NCBI GenBank assembly: GCA_034438015.1
Contig: DAOTTD010000268.1
Span: 34,537 to 98,536 of the forward strand
From: JACDAE01 sp034438015
GTDB lineage: Bacteria; Chloroflexota; Ktedonobacteria; Ktedonobacterales; Ktedonobacteraceae
Direction: 5' to 3'
DNA length: 64,000 bases
Shown here: positions 1 through 8,339 of the stretch, piece after piece
How the letters are laid out: the number at the start of each line of letters is the position of its first letter
Numbering within the stretch: the first letter of the stretch is position 1
The notes under the pieces: generated by a model
Told to the model about the DNA's origin: nothing
Database searches by the model: none
The model's input: only the letters and a program-made list of their open reading frames with translations
Program-made: the position numbers and the translations under genes

Positions 1-636
1 ACCGACCAGCACAACGAACAGGGCCGGAACGATCAGCAGGATATAATTCCACCAGCGTTTCCTGTTGAAGAGGATCAGCCCCAGCGAAAAGAGTAGCCCC
101 CAGAAGGCGACATACGACATCACATGCCCACTGGGAAAGCTCTGGCCCGTCGCGTGCTGAATAATCTCTACGAACTGTGCCGATGGACGCGGACGGCTCA
201 CCAGCAGCTTCAGCAATACGTTTAAAACGGCGCTGATCGCGGAGAGTCCGACAATGAATAGCGCCTCCAAGCGCAGACGCAGCAGCCAGAACGCAAGAGC
301 GGTCAGACCGATCAGCGCGGCAAAGGGGAGCACCTGGTTGCCGAGGTAGCTTACGGCGATCATCGTCCACTTGATGAATGGCGTCTGGTTCTCTTGAAAC
401 TCGCGCGTGATCGCTATATCAACAGGCAGCACCGGGTTAAAGTGCACGTAGACCGCCAGCAGCGTAAAAAGCACGAATTCGAGAATATAAATTATTATCA
501 GTACCTGAGCGCGGTGCGACGAACGATACCACGGTTCGCGGCTACTTGCGACCTCCTTTCGCGCCTGTTCCATCATATTGTGCATATCCTGCTGCACATT
601 CTCTTTCACGGGTTCTCTGTGTGGCTCGCGCTGCAT
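1..636 (-). CDS. PAP2-family phosphatase, C-terminus cut by window edge
   Basis: Reading the minus strand from an ATG at 636-634 gives an open frame of 212 codons that runs off the window without a stop. A Shine-Dalgarno-like AAGGAAAGG lies just upstream. The translation has a hydrophilic N-terminus of about 45 residues, then several hydrophobic segments. It carries the PAP2 signatures SRPRPS (about residue 147) and QSFPSGHVMSY (about residue 167), whose His and Arg belong to the phosphatase site. PAP2 membrane enzymes dephosphorylate lipid phosphates such as undecaprenyl or phosphatidyl species at the cytoplasmic membrane. The second catalytic His motif should lie beyond position 1. The family assignment is firm. 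The substrate cannot be told from sequence. Confidence 0.88.
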   Translation of the reverse strand, partial: MQREPHREPVKENVQQDMHNMMEQARKEVASSREPWYRSSHRAQVLIIIYILEFVLFTLLAVYVHFNPVLPVDIAITREFQENQTPFIKWTMIAVSYLGNQVLPFAALIGLTALAFWLLRLRLEALFIVGLSAISAVLNVLLKLLVSRPRPSAQFVEIIQHATGQSFPSGHVMSYVAFWGLLFSLGLILFNRKRWWNYILLIVPALFVVLVG

Positions 637-849
637 GACCTTTCCTTCTCAAATGCTGCCATCTCTAAAGACATAGTTATATATCGCACATCCCAGGGGA
701 TAATAATAGTACGTAGCTGCGAGCAAAAATGTTTCTAGCCCCGCAGGCTACGACCGCATATCGATCGCCCCTACGAATAGTATCCTTGCATATTGACGGG
801 CGCTCCGTCTTCTCGCTATAGTAGCTATAGCAACAGGAGGAGCTAATTT

Positions 850-1731
850 ATGTCAAACCTCGAAATTCGTTTCGCGCGCCCCGAGGACCGCGACCCTGTG
901 CTGGCATTCTGCAACGAGACATGGTCATGGGGCGATTATATCACCAATGTGTGGGACGATTGGCTGCAAAATCCCGCTGGCCAGTTGTTCGTTGCCACAA
1001 TGGATGGACAGCCGGTCGGCATGGTCCATATGCGTATGTTGTCCCCTATCGACGCCTGGCTGGAAGGGCTGCGCGTGGCTCCGCAGTTCCGCCACCAGGG
1101 TATCGCGGGCGAATTAACTCAGGCGGTGTTTGTTGAAGCTATGCGACGCGGTGCGCAGTATATCCGGCTGGTCGTCGGGTCGGACAATACCAGTTCTATT
1201 CGCATCTGGGAGCGCGCTTTTATGCGCACAGTGGGCGGCTTCTCGTTCTGCACGGCTCCCTTTGCATCTCCCTCAAAACGGCCCGTCGAGGACACGGCCC
1301 AACTGGCAATGGCCTCCGATCTGGATGAGATTATTGACTACTTGAATGTCTCAAACATTTTTCCTCTCACCGGCGGCCTGTACTATGTGAACTTTACCGC
1401 CTATCCTATCACCGCTGAATTGCTTGAAGAGAAGATAGCGGCGCAACAGGTCTACCTGCTACGCCGCTGGGAGCGCCTGGACGGTCTGGCGATCGCCGAG
1501 GTGCACGAGGGACACCAGGGCAAACAGCTATCACTCGGCTACATCGATGGAACCGCCATCGAGCCAATAAGCCTGCTTGCCTACGATCTGCGCCGCCACC
1601 TCCCCGCTGTGGGTGCGGAGAGCGTGCGTGCCTACATTCCCGATATCATCCTGATGCGCGATGCCTTCACAGGCGTCGAATACGAGTGGAACGGTAATCT
1701 CTTTTTTACTTACGAACGAGGATTAAAATGA
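850..1731 (+). CDS. GNAT family N-acetyltransferase
   Basis: This 293-residue soluble protein starts at an ATG preceded by AGGAGG about nine bases upstream. The first 140 residues are a GNAT fold: the acetyl-CoA loop motif reads RVAPQFRHQGIA (about residues 76-87), followed by the helix and the conserved SDNTSSIRIWERAF strand-helix near the end of the fold. The last 150 residues have no motif I recognise. They may be a degenerate second GNAT-like half, since the total is about twice the usual 150-170 residues. The acceptor substrate is unknown. The gene stands alone, convergent with valS, and is followed by an inverted repeat. Confidence 0.85.
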   Translation: MSNLEIRFARPEDRDPVLAFCNETWSWGDYITNVWDDWLQNPAGQLFVATMDGQPVGMVHMRMLSPIDAWLEGLRVAPQFRHQGIAGELTQAVFVEAMRRGAQYIRLVVGSDNTSSIRIWERAFMRTVGGFSFCTAPFASPSKRPVEDTAQLAMASDLDEIIDYLNVSNIFPLTGGLYYVNFTAYPITAELLEEKIAAQQVYLLRRWERLDGLAIAEVHEGHQGKQLSLGYIDGTAIEPISLLAYDLRRHLPAVGAESVRAYIPDIILMRDAFTGVEYEWNGNLFFTYERGLK

Positions 1732-1733
1732 AA

Positions 1734-1793
1734 GCGTGATTTATAAACCTGCACGTTTCTTACACCGATACATTTGTGGCTTATAAATCACGC
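1734..1793. terminator. Inverted repeat between convergent GNAT and valS genes
   Basis: A perfect 13-bp inverted repeat has GCGTGATTTATAA at 1734-1746 and its reverse complement at 1781-1793, with a 34-base loop. It sits between the stop codons of two convergent genes, so a bidirectional terminator or 3'-end stabiliser is likely. There is no long T run on either side and the stem is A+T-rich, so efficiency is uncertain. Confidence 0.5.
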
Positions 1794-1814
1794 ATTCGTT
1801 TAGACTATTTTCCT

Positions 1815-4547
1815 CTATCCCGCCAGTTCCGCGCGGCGCGCAAGAAGCTTGCTCACGCGCTCCTCCTGTGCCGCCAGCTTCTCCCGCTCCTTCTCGACCA
1901 CTTCAGGCTTCGCGCGCGTGACGAAGTTCTCGTTCGCCAGCTTGCCCTGCAGACGTGCGATCTCCTGCTGCGTCTGGGTGATCTCTTTGTCGAGACGCTC
2001 CAGTTCTTTGCCGATATCGAGCATACCGGCAAGCGGCAGGTAGATCTCTATGCTATCCGCCAGCAGGCTCATCGCCTGTTGCGGCTTCTGCTCCAGCACT
2101 TTGTGCAGTTGCGGCTTCTCCGTACGCGCCAGAAATTCGATCAGCGGAGCCTGGGCTGCGAACACGCCGAGCAGGTCGCCCACGGTCATAATCACGGGTA
2201 TACGTCGTGAGGGCTCAACACTCATCTGGTTGCGCGCGTCGCGAATACGCGTGATCACCTCCTGCAACAGGCTGAACTGCTGCTCGGCCTCTTCGTCGAT
2301 CGAGAGCATAGCGGCATACGGCCAGGAAGCCACGATCAGTGCGGGTGCGGGCCAGCGCTCAGGCGTCGGCTCGCTCGTACGGTACAGGTGCTGCCAGACC
2401 TCCTCTGTGACGAAGGGCATGAAGGGATGCAGCAAGCGCAGGCTCTGATCAAGGACCATGCGCAGAATGCCCGCCGTTGAGCGCCGCGTGCGCTCCTCGC
2501 CCTGCATCTGCACCTTGGCGATCTCCACATACCAGTCGCAGTAGTCCGACCAGAAGAATTCGTTGATCTGCCGACCAGCTTCGCCCAACTGGAACTCTTC
2601 GATCAGGTGCGTTACTGATTGTGTCACGCGTGCGAGACGATGCAGAATCCAGCGATCGGCCAGCGTCTCCGGCTGCACTTCGTTAGGTGTGGGAACGCCG
2701 CCACCGACCTCAGCCGTGGTCATAAGTACGAAGCGCGAGGCGTTCCAGATCTTGTTCGCAAAGTTGCGGTTGCCCACAATACGATCTTCGACCAGTTTCA
2801 TATCGTTGCCCGGCGTACTGCTCGTCGCCAGGGTGAAGCGCAGAGCATCGGTCCCATACTGATCCATGACCTCCAGGGGGTCGACAACATTGTTCCTGGA
2901 CTTGCTCATCTTCTCGCCCTTCGCGTCGCGCACCAGCCCATGCAGGTAGATGGTGTCGAAGGGAATCGTCCCCATGAAGTGGATGCCGGACATCACCATG
3001 CGCGCCACCCAGAAGAAGATGATATCGTAGCCCGTCTCCATCACCGAGGTCGGATAGTAGCGCAACAGGTCGGCGGTCTTCTCGGGCCAGCCCAGCGTGC
3101 TGAAGGGCCACAACCACGAACTGAACCAGGTATCCAGCACATCCTCGTCCTGGTGAATGGCGCTGCTATCGCAGTGCACACAGTTCGTCGGGTCCTCGCG
3201 GCTCACCGTCATCTGCCCGCAGGTGTCGCAGTACCAGACCGGGATGCGATGCCCCCACCAGAGCTGGCGCGAGATCGTCCAGTCGTGAATGTTCTCAAGC
3301 CAGTCCGTGTAGACCTTCTCGAAACGCTCCGGCACCACCTTGATCAAGCCGTACCTGACCGCGGCCAGCGCGGGCGTCGCCAGTGGCATCATCTTCACGA
3401 ACCACTGCAAGGAGATGAGCGGCTCGACCACCGTGTCGCAGCGCTGGCAGTGTCCCAGCGGCACGACGTAATCCTCGATCTTCTCGACCTGACCGAGCTT
3501 CTCAAGGTCAGCCACAAGATTCGTGCGCGCCTCGTAACGGTCCTGCCCCGCGTACGGACCAGCCTCCGCCGTCATCTTCGCGTCGAAGCCGATCACCTGG
3601 ACGGCTGGTAGATGGTGACGCTGCCCGATCTCGAAGTCGGTCGGATCGTGCGCGGGCGTGACTTTGACGGCGCCGGTACCAAAGGAGGCGTCCACGGCCT
3701 CGTCTGCCACAATCGGGATCTCGCGTCCAACCACCGGCACGATAGCCTTGCGCCCGACGAGATCCTTGTAGCGCGGATCTTTGGGATTGACGGCCACAGC
3801 GGTATCGCCCAGAATCGTCTCGGGACGCGTGGTGGCGACACTGATATACTCCGTCTTGCCCGCGTCTTGCCCCTCAACGGGTTTGAGCGGGTAGCGCACA
3901 TACGTCAACGTCCCCGGCGTTTCAACGTGATTCACTTCCAGGTCCGAGATAGCGCTCATGCAGCGCGGACACCAGTTGATGATGCGCTCGCCACGGTAGA
4001 CCAGTCCCTCGTCGTACAGGCGCACGAAGACCTCGCGCACCGCCTTCGAGAGACCCTCGTCCAGCGTAAAGCGTTCGCGCGACCAGTCGCACGAAGCGCC
4101 CAGGCGGCGATGCTGATCCTGAATGCGGCTCTTGTACTGGTCCACCCAGTCCCAGACGCGCTCGATAAAAGCCTCACGCCCGATGGCATGCCGGTCCGTC
4201 CCCTCTTTGTCAAGCAGACGTTCGACCACGGTCTGCGTAGCGATCCCCGCGTGATCCTCGCCAGGAACCCAGAGCGTCTCGTCGCCCCTCATGCGATGAT
4301 AGCGGATCAGAATATCCTCAACCGTTGCCGTGATCGCGTGTCCCAGGTGCAGCGCACCTGTCACGTTGGGCGGCGGCATACTGATCACAAAAGGCTTGCG
4401 TGAAGGATTGGGGCGCGGCTTGAAGTAGCCCCCATCCTCCCAGAAGTGGTACCATTTGCCCTCGACGGCCTGCGGCTCGTACGTCTTCGGCAAGGCCGCC
4501 ACTGATGGCGTGTTCAGCGCCCCATTGTTTTTCCCCTGCTCAATCAT
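1815..4547 (-). CDS. valS: Valine--tRNA ligase
   Basis: This is a 910-residue class I aminoacyl-tRNA synthetase that charges tRNA-Val with valine in the cytosol. The HIGH-type motif lies in PPPNVTGALHLGHA (about residues 59-72) and the KMSKS motif in GEKMSKSRNN (about residue 550). Between them is the CP1 editing domain, with zinc-binding type cysteines (CPRCMS, CQRC, CDTC and CVHC). The C-terminus ends in the coiled-coil tRNA-binding arm typical of ValRS (ELERLDKEITQTQQEIARL and following). Length fits bacterial ValRS. The ATG at 4547 follows a strong GTAGGAGGAG site. The gene is monocistronic in this view and sits behind a T-box leader, so expression should rise when tRNA-Val is uncharged. 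Confidence 0.97.
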   Translation of the reverse strand: MIEQGKNNGALNTPSVAALPKTYEPQAVEGKWYHFWEDGGYFKPRPNPSRKPFVISMPPPNVTGALHLGHAITATVEDILIRYHRMRGDETLWVPGEDHAGIATQTVVERLLDKEGTDRHAIGREAFIERVWDWVDQYKSRIQDQHRRLGASCDWSRERFTLDEGLSKAVREVFVRLYDEGLVYRGERIINWCPRCMSAISDLEVNHVETPGTLTYVRYPLKPVEGQDAGKTEYISVATTRPETILGDTAVAVNPKDPRYKDLVGRKAIVPVVGREIPIVADEAVDASFGTGAVKVTPAHDPTDFEIGQRHHLPAVQVIGFDAKMTAEAGPYAGQDRYEARTNLVADLEKLGQVEKIEDYVVPLGHCQRCDTVVEPLISLQWFVKMMPLATPALAAVRYGLIKVVPERFEKVYTDWLENIHDWTISRQLWWGHRIPVWYCDTCGQMTVSREDPTNCVHCDSSAIHQDEDVLDTWFSSWLWPFSTLGWPEKTADLLRYYPTSVMETGYDIIFFWVARMVMSGIHFMGTIPFDTIYLHGLVRDAKGEKMSKSRNNVVDPLEVMDQYGTDALRFTLATSSTPGNDMKLVEDRIVGNRNFANKIWNASRFVLMTTAEVGGGVPTPNEVQPETLADRWILHRLARVTQSVTHLIEEFQLGEAGRQINEFFWSDYCDWYVEIAKVQMQGEERTRRSTAGILRMVLDQSLRLLHPFMPFVTEEVWQHLYRTSEPTPERWPAPALIVASWPYAAMLSIDEEAEQQFSLLQEVITRIRDARNQMSVEPSRRIPVIMTVGDLLGVFAAQAPLIEFLARTEKPQLHKVLEQKPQQAMSLLADSIEIYLPLAGMLDIGKELERLDKEITQTQQEIARLQGKLANENFVTRAKPEVVEKEREKLAAQEERVSKLLARRAELAG

Positions 4548-4838
4548 ATCTCCTCCTACTTGCTGGGCGTAGAAAAAAGCCCTTCCCCGTCAAGGACGAG
4601 AAAGGACCTGCTCGTGGTACCACCTTGTTTCGATCAACTCATACTAACTATTTAAGTACGCATTGATCCTCATTGGTGCTTTAACGGGCACACCCGTGGA
4701 GATTTCTTTCTCATCCCCAGACTCACAGGCGACCTTCGATGCGTTCAGCCCGAGGAAGACTTGCAGCCTTTGATCTTCCCTCTCTCGCGGTCCCCGCACC
4801 TACTCCTCCTGCTCCTCGTCATTGTAGATTTTTCGTCA
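4548..4838 (-). promoter_or_regulatory. T-box leader (tRNA-sensing riboswitch) of valS
   Basis: On the minus strand the roughly 290-nt leader shows the T-box hallmark AAGGTGGTACCACG (about 4625-4612), the antiterminator sequence that binds the free NCCA end of uncharged tRNA. It is followed by a competing G+C-rich hairpin and a run of six T residues (4607-4573), the intrinsic terminator. Upstream lie a CGGG...CCCGTTA stem typical of T-box stem III (about 4702-4680), AGTA and AGAGAG motifs characteristic of stem I, and a GAAGGTCGCC stretch in which GTC (4733-4731), a valine codon, is the likely specifier. T-box class is firm. The exact specifier position is inferred. Confidence 0.92.
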
Positions 4839-4843
4839 GTGTT

Positions 4844-4872
4844 AGTCTATCGGTAATGAGAACGGTTGTCAA
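4844..4872 (-). promoter_or_regulatory. Sigma-70-type promoter of the valS leader
   Basis: On the minus strand a perfect TTGACA (4872-4867) is separated by exactly 17 bases from TAGACT (4849-4844). Transcription would start near 4837, just upstream of the first T-box stem. Confidence 0.75.
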
Positions 4873-4890
4873 GTGGCGATTATTCCCGAG

Positions 4891-4930
4891 TGGTCAAGAT
4901 TTCTTAACCCTGGTCAAGATTTCTTAACCC
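4891..4930. repeat. Perfect 20-bp tandem duplication
   Basis: The 20-bp unit beginning TGGTCAAGAT and ending TTCTTAACCC occurs twice head to tail (4891-4910 and 4911-4930) with no mismatch. It lies just upstream of the valS promoter, between that promoter and the response regulator gene. The rest of 4931-5205 shows nothing I can name. Confidence 0.9.
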
Positions 4931-5205
4931 TTGCGCCGACATCCAGTATCATCTCATATCAGGAACTATGCAAGTGCCACTCAAGAAATTTTGTCACCTG
5001 CCGATAAGTATATTTGGAAACACTGATAGGTTATTAGTACCGCTTGTAGACAGATATAGCTGGCTATAGCCCATAATGTATCATGATGTTACCGTCAGGT
5101 AGACATCCCGTTACTACATTGAGAGCGAGATTTTTGAAGAGCTTATTTGTAGAGATACATCGGTACATCCTTGTATTGTAATATAAGCCTGTAGGAGGAA
5201 CACGA

Positions 5206-5904
5206 GTGAAAATCATGGTGGCGGACGACGATCGCGACATGGTAGACATGCTGAGCTACTGGCTCAAAGGACATGGGTATGATGTTGTGCGTGCATTTGA
5301 TGGAGAGCAGGCAATCAAACGTTGGCGCGAGACTCTACCAGATCTCGTTATACTAGATATTCAGATGCCTAAGCTTGATGGGTTTGAAGTATGTCGCCAG
5401 ATGAGAAGCGAAACCAATTCGATGGTTTTGATTCTGACGGCTCACGACCGCGAGGACGACGAGGTGCGCGGCCTGGAACTGGGCGCCGACGACTACCTGC
5501 GCAAACCCTTCAGCCCCCGTCAATTGCTGGCTCGCATTAAAGCAATCATGCGGCGTTCTTCCAGCACGCGCGGGTCATCCGGGTCATCTTCGATTACCGT
5601 TGGGCCGGTGACACTGGATGCGATGCGCCACGAGGTGACCAGAGATGGGACCAAGGTCAGGCTTACTCCGACCGAGAGCCGTCTCCTTCATCTGCTCATC
5701 ACGCACACCGGCCAGGTGCTGACGACAGATATGATCATCGAACGCGTCTGGGGCTATGACGAGGCCGGCGACTCCGGCCTGGTGAAGACTCATATCCGGC
5801 ATCTGCGCCAGAAAGTCGAGCCTGATCCCAATAGCCCTCAGTTCATTATGACCGTTCCGGGCGTGGGCTACACCTTTACGGCCCCTGTTACGGTCGAGCC
5901 CTAG
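5206..5904 (+). CDS. OmpR/PhoB-type response regulator
   Basis: This 232-residue protein has a receiver domain (residues 1-118) and a winged-helix DNA-binding domain (about 128-228). In the receiver I see the acidic pair D7/D8, the phospho-acceptor D51 in ILDIQMP, and the conserved Lys in LRKPF. The winged helix shows LTPTESRLLHLLITHTG and the recognition segment TDMIIERVWGY followed by LVKTHIRHLRQK, as in PhoB. The start is GTG 5206, with AGGAGGAA five bases upstream. No histidine kinase is adjacent, so it is an orphan regulator here. It probably controls transcription by binding direct repeats, with unknown targets. Confidence 0.95.
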   Translation: MKIMVADDDRDMVDMLSYWLKGHGYDVVRAFDGEQAIKRWRETLPDLVILDIQMPKLDGFEVCRQMRSETNSMVLILTAHDREDDEVRGLELGADDYLRKPFSPRQLLARIKAIMRRSSSTRGSSGSSSITVGPVTLDAMRHEVTRDGTKVRLTPTESRLLHLLITHTGQVLTTDMIIERVWGYDEAGDSGLVKTHIRHLRQKVEPDPNSPQFIMTVPGVGYTFTAPVTVEP

Positions 5905-5916
5905 CAGAAAATGGGC

Positions 5917-5959
5917 GGCCTGACCTCCTATCCGTAACAACGAGAACGAGGTCAGGGCC
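5917..5959. terminator. Hairpin after the response regulator
   Basis: GGCCTGACCTC (5917-5927) pairs with GAGGTCAGGGCC (5948-5959) apart from one bulged base. It begins 12 bases after the stop codon. No T tract follows, so it may be a weak terminator or a 3'-end stabiliser. The remaining bases to 6206 hold no recognisable gene. Confidence 0.5.
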
Positions 5960-6206
5960 CTCCCCTGCAAGCCGCTACAGATCTGGGTATTGTACCCTCT
6001 TAACCGGCTTTTTTACATCTCAACCGTACTGTAACAAATTTTTTATATGCTCCCTATCTCCGTCGTTTATAATTTCTTCATACTCCCCGTTTCGCCTCTC
6101 TGCATATGGTTGTATAGTCGGCAAACAGGGTGTTATCACCAGGGAGGAGAGGATAAAATGTTATGATCAGGCAATTTAGCACAGGAATCGAGGTGCAGTC
6201 AGCGGC

Positions 6207-7160
6207 ATGACCATGAATCATAAAAAACGCGATACATCTGCGCGCTTACCCGCTGCACACACTGAAGAGGCCCCACAGCACCAGGAGCTCTGTAATTGCC
6301 TGCCACTCTCTTCCCTCTATAAGGATCTGCAGGAACCAGCAGACTGGTTCGAGAGCGAACAGATTGTGCCTGCACAACAGGATCTGAACACAAGACTACG
6401 CGCTATGCTGAATGTGCTGCCCCCTCGCCTGACGCCAGTGAGCGTCTTCCTACTGCATATCTCTCAATGGGAACGCACCTCCATCGTGCCACAATCTCCG
6501 CTCGCCTCACAGCGTCGCCGCTATCACGCCCCACCTGGCCTGCTGGAACAGGTTATGGCTAACGTGAACCGCGTTATGAGGATAGACGACCGGGTGTTGA
6601 CACAGGAGCATGTGGGGGCCGCTATCATCCTCCCCGATGTCGATCAACAGGGCGCACAGGGGATAGTAGAGCGCATGTATCAAAGCATCAGTCTGCTCCA
6701 GGCCGAGACGGTCATTCCACCCCTGACGCTCGATACAACGATCCTTCTAGGCACGGGCACCTATCCCACGGCAGGTCCATCCGTGGAACAGCTCCTCTAC
6801 CACACCAGTCTTACCGCACGCCGCATTACCCTGCGACCGGCCCTCACGACGCATCTGTGGGATACAGCATTTTTGCTAAACCACGAGGATGCCCAGGAAA
6901 ATACAGGACTGCCGGGCATCCCCTTTATGCGCCTGCCACAAACAGTCCCCCATCGCCTGAAACACTTCATCCCCTATCCCCTGGCTCTGGAACTGCGCTG
7001 CGTCCCCGTTGGCCGCGACACCCATTGCCTCACGGTCGCCATGGTAGATCCCACCAATACCGAGAACGTCGCCCGCCTGCGCACCGCTACCGGTATGACC
7101 ATCTTCCCCGTCTCCTGCGATCTGGAAGAACTCTACACGCTCCTGGCAAAAAAATGGTAA
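6207..7160 (+). CDS. Degenerate GGDEF-like plus MshEN (GspE N-terminal) domain protein
   Basis: This 317-residue soluble protein has two recognisable parts. Residues about 110-225 resemble a diguanylate-cyclase fold in spacing (RIDDRVLTQEHVGAAIILPD, then a helix, then GTYPTAGPSVEQLLYHT), but the GGDEF catalytic loop is absent, so it should not make c-di-GMP. Residues about 240-317 match the MshEN/T2SSE N-terminal domain: MRLPQTVPHRLKHFIPYPLA, then TVAMVDPTNTENVARLRTATG and a final PV...DLEELYTLL. Some MshEN domains bind c-di-GMP. Whether this one does is unknown. A cytosolic sensory or scaffolding role is an inference. No secretion ATPase is nearby. The start ATG has only a weak ribosome site. 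Confidence 0.65.
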   Translation: MTMNHKKRDTSARLPAAHTEEAPQHQELCNCLPLSSLYKDLQEPADWFESEQIVPAQQDLNTRLRAMLNVLPPRLTPVSVFLLHISQWERTSIVPQSPLASQRRRYHAPPGLLEQVMANVNRVMRIDDRVLTQEHVGAAIILPDVDQQGAQGIVERMYQSISLLQAETVIPPLTLDTTILLGTGTYPTAGPSVEQLLYHTSLTARRITLRPALTTHLWDTAFLLNHEDAQENTGLPGIPFMRLPQTVPHRLKHFIPYPLALELRCVPVGRDTHCLTVAMVDPTNTENVARLRTATGMTIFPVSCDLEELYTLLAKKW

Positions 7161-7392
7161 CAATAGTAATAGACGCCTATTCCAAATTTCTATTTTTTGC
7201 ATAGATGGTTGCGAATGTCACACTCTTTCGACGCCGGAATTAACCATTTCGCAACCATTCCTTAACCAGGAAGCGCATCACCATTGGTTACTATAACATG
7301 TAATGAGACAATTTTCTTCTCTCATGAAACAGTCTTACCCTTTACTTGTTAGTGTCAAGCGCACTTATTCTACTATTTTAAGGAGAAAAGAC

Positions 7393-7626
7393 ATGGTTGT
7401 TCAAATGATTCAGGATGATACTTTGCTCACCTTCAAAGAAGCAATGGGCTATCTACGCGTCAGCCGCTCTACCCTCTACCGCTTGATGTGGTCTGGGCAG
7501 CTTACCGGGCACAAAGTTGGCAGCACATGGCGTTTCTATCGCGACGATCTGCGCGCGTGCGTTGATCGCGAGATGACGATGGCGGCCCTTCCAGCCGGCG
7601 CGGTCCTCAATAGCGTCATCAACTAG
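7393..7626 (+). CDS. Excisionase-type helix-turn-helix DNA-binding protein
   Basis: This small protein of 77 residues has a MerR/excisionase-like winged helix: LLTFKEAMGYLRVSRSTLYRLMWSG, then the wing HKVGSTWRFYRDDLRACV. The usual HTH_17 shape (select strand, Arg/Ser-rich recognition helix, K-x-G-x-x-W-R-F wing) is complete. I start it at ATG 7393 because AAGGAG (7380-7385) lies seven bases upstream. An in-frame start at 7303 has no such site. Without integrase or phage genes around it, a chromosomal regulator of the BldC-like kind is likelier than a true excisionase. It is followed by a strong terminator. Confidence 0.82.
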   Translation: MVVQMIQDDTLLTFKEAMGYLRVSRSTLYRLMWSGQLTGHKVGSTWRFYRDDLRACVDREMTMAALPAGAVLNSVIN

Positions 7627-7690
7627 CTCAGTCTTCTTCTAAAAGTCTGCATTATATTCATGTATGCCCTATACCAATAAATGAAATGAG

Positions 7691-7727
7691 AAGAGCGGAA
7701 CGGTTTCCTGGTAGCCGTTCCGCTCTT
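7691..7727. terminator. Strong bidirectional terminator
   Basis: A perfect 13-bp stem has AAGAGCGGAACGG (7691-7703) and its complement (7715-7727) around an 11-base loop, followed by a short T/C run. It lies between two convergent genes and could serve both. Confidence 0.8.
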
Positions 7728-7741
7728 TCCGTATCCTGCGC

Positions 7742-8278
7742 TTATATCCTATCGAAGTCGATGATCTTCCAGGTGCTTCCACTTTTTTGTAGCGTGAGTA
7801 GTACGGGATAGCTCTGCCGCGCGCGCACAACATTGACAACAACGGTGAAATGAGACAGGTCTATTCCTTTGTCAGGGTTTGCGCTGAAGTTCCCTAACGT
7901 TGCGGTATACGAGCGCACCGCCCCGTAGTGCTCATCGGCGTTCTGAGCCTGCTTTGTAAATGAGTCAAGGGTCATGCCGCTCAGCGTTCCTTGCGGGGAG
8001 AGGTAACTATAGGCGCTGGTGTAGTCCTTGTTCTGCAGCGCCGCATAGTAGTCGTCGGCAACGTTGACCGTATTCTCTGTTGGAGCAACGGTACTGGCAA
8101 AAAAATTGTAGAAAGACCAGCCGCAGAAGCCACAGGCTCCCAGAAGTAGCACTGCCAGGATAGAGATAGTGATCCAGAGCCACCGATAGGATTTTTTCTT
8201 CTGCGTTGGTGGAGCTGGCGCCGGATTCGCACCCGGCGGCACGAAGCCTCCCGCAGGTCCAACGACCGGTTGTGCCAC
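7742..8278 (-). CDS. Membrane protein, C-terminal part of a frameshifted gene
   Basis: The frame has 178 codons from a GTG at 8278. After a Pro/Ala-rich stretch there is a KKKS stop-transfer cluster and one membrane segment (WLWITISILAVLLLGACGF, about residues 36-55). The remaining 110 residues form an exposed domain with the look of an NTF2-like or DUF4878-type fold (ADDYYAALQNKDYTSAYSYL, later SWKIIDFD). This frame stays open upstream of the GTG to a TAG at 8345-8343, exactly where the frame of the 8340-8567 gene ends. The joined product would read GLV then PPPPSFYLQN. I therefore think both frames are one 274-residue gene with a one-base insertion. Function is unknown. Confidence 0.7.
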   Translation of the reverse strand: MAQPVVGPAGGFVPPGANPAPAPPTQKKKSYRWLWITISILAVLLLGACGFCGWSFYNFFASTVAPTENTVNVADDYYAALQNKDYTSAYSYLSPQGTLSGMTLDSFTKQAQNADEHYGAVRSYTATLGNFSANPDKGIDLSHFTVVVNVVRARQSYPVLLTLQKSGSTWKIIDFDRI

Positions 8279-8339
8279 TGGCAGAAAAGGAGCTGGCTGG
8301 ACAGAGATATTCTGCAGGTAAAACGACGGCGGTGGAGGA

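Noticed and set aside
394..738. A 114-codon plus-strand open frame
   Set aside because: It overlaps the PAP2 gene on the other strand, has no ribosome site and has a chance-like His/Arg-rich translation.
2619..3611. A 330-codon plus-strand open frame inside valS
   Set aside because: It is the antisense of a well-supported gene with strong third-position bias. Its His/Arg/Val-rich translation is typical of an antisense shadow.
7393..7626. Excisionase gene as evidence of a prophage
   Set aside because: No integrase, attachment-like repeat or phage gene lies nearby. The HTH_17 fold is common in chromosomal regulators.
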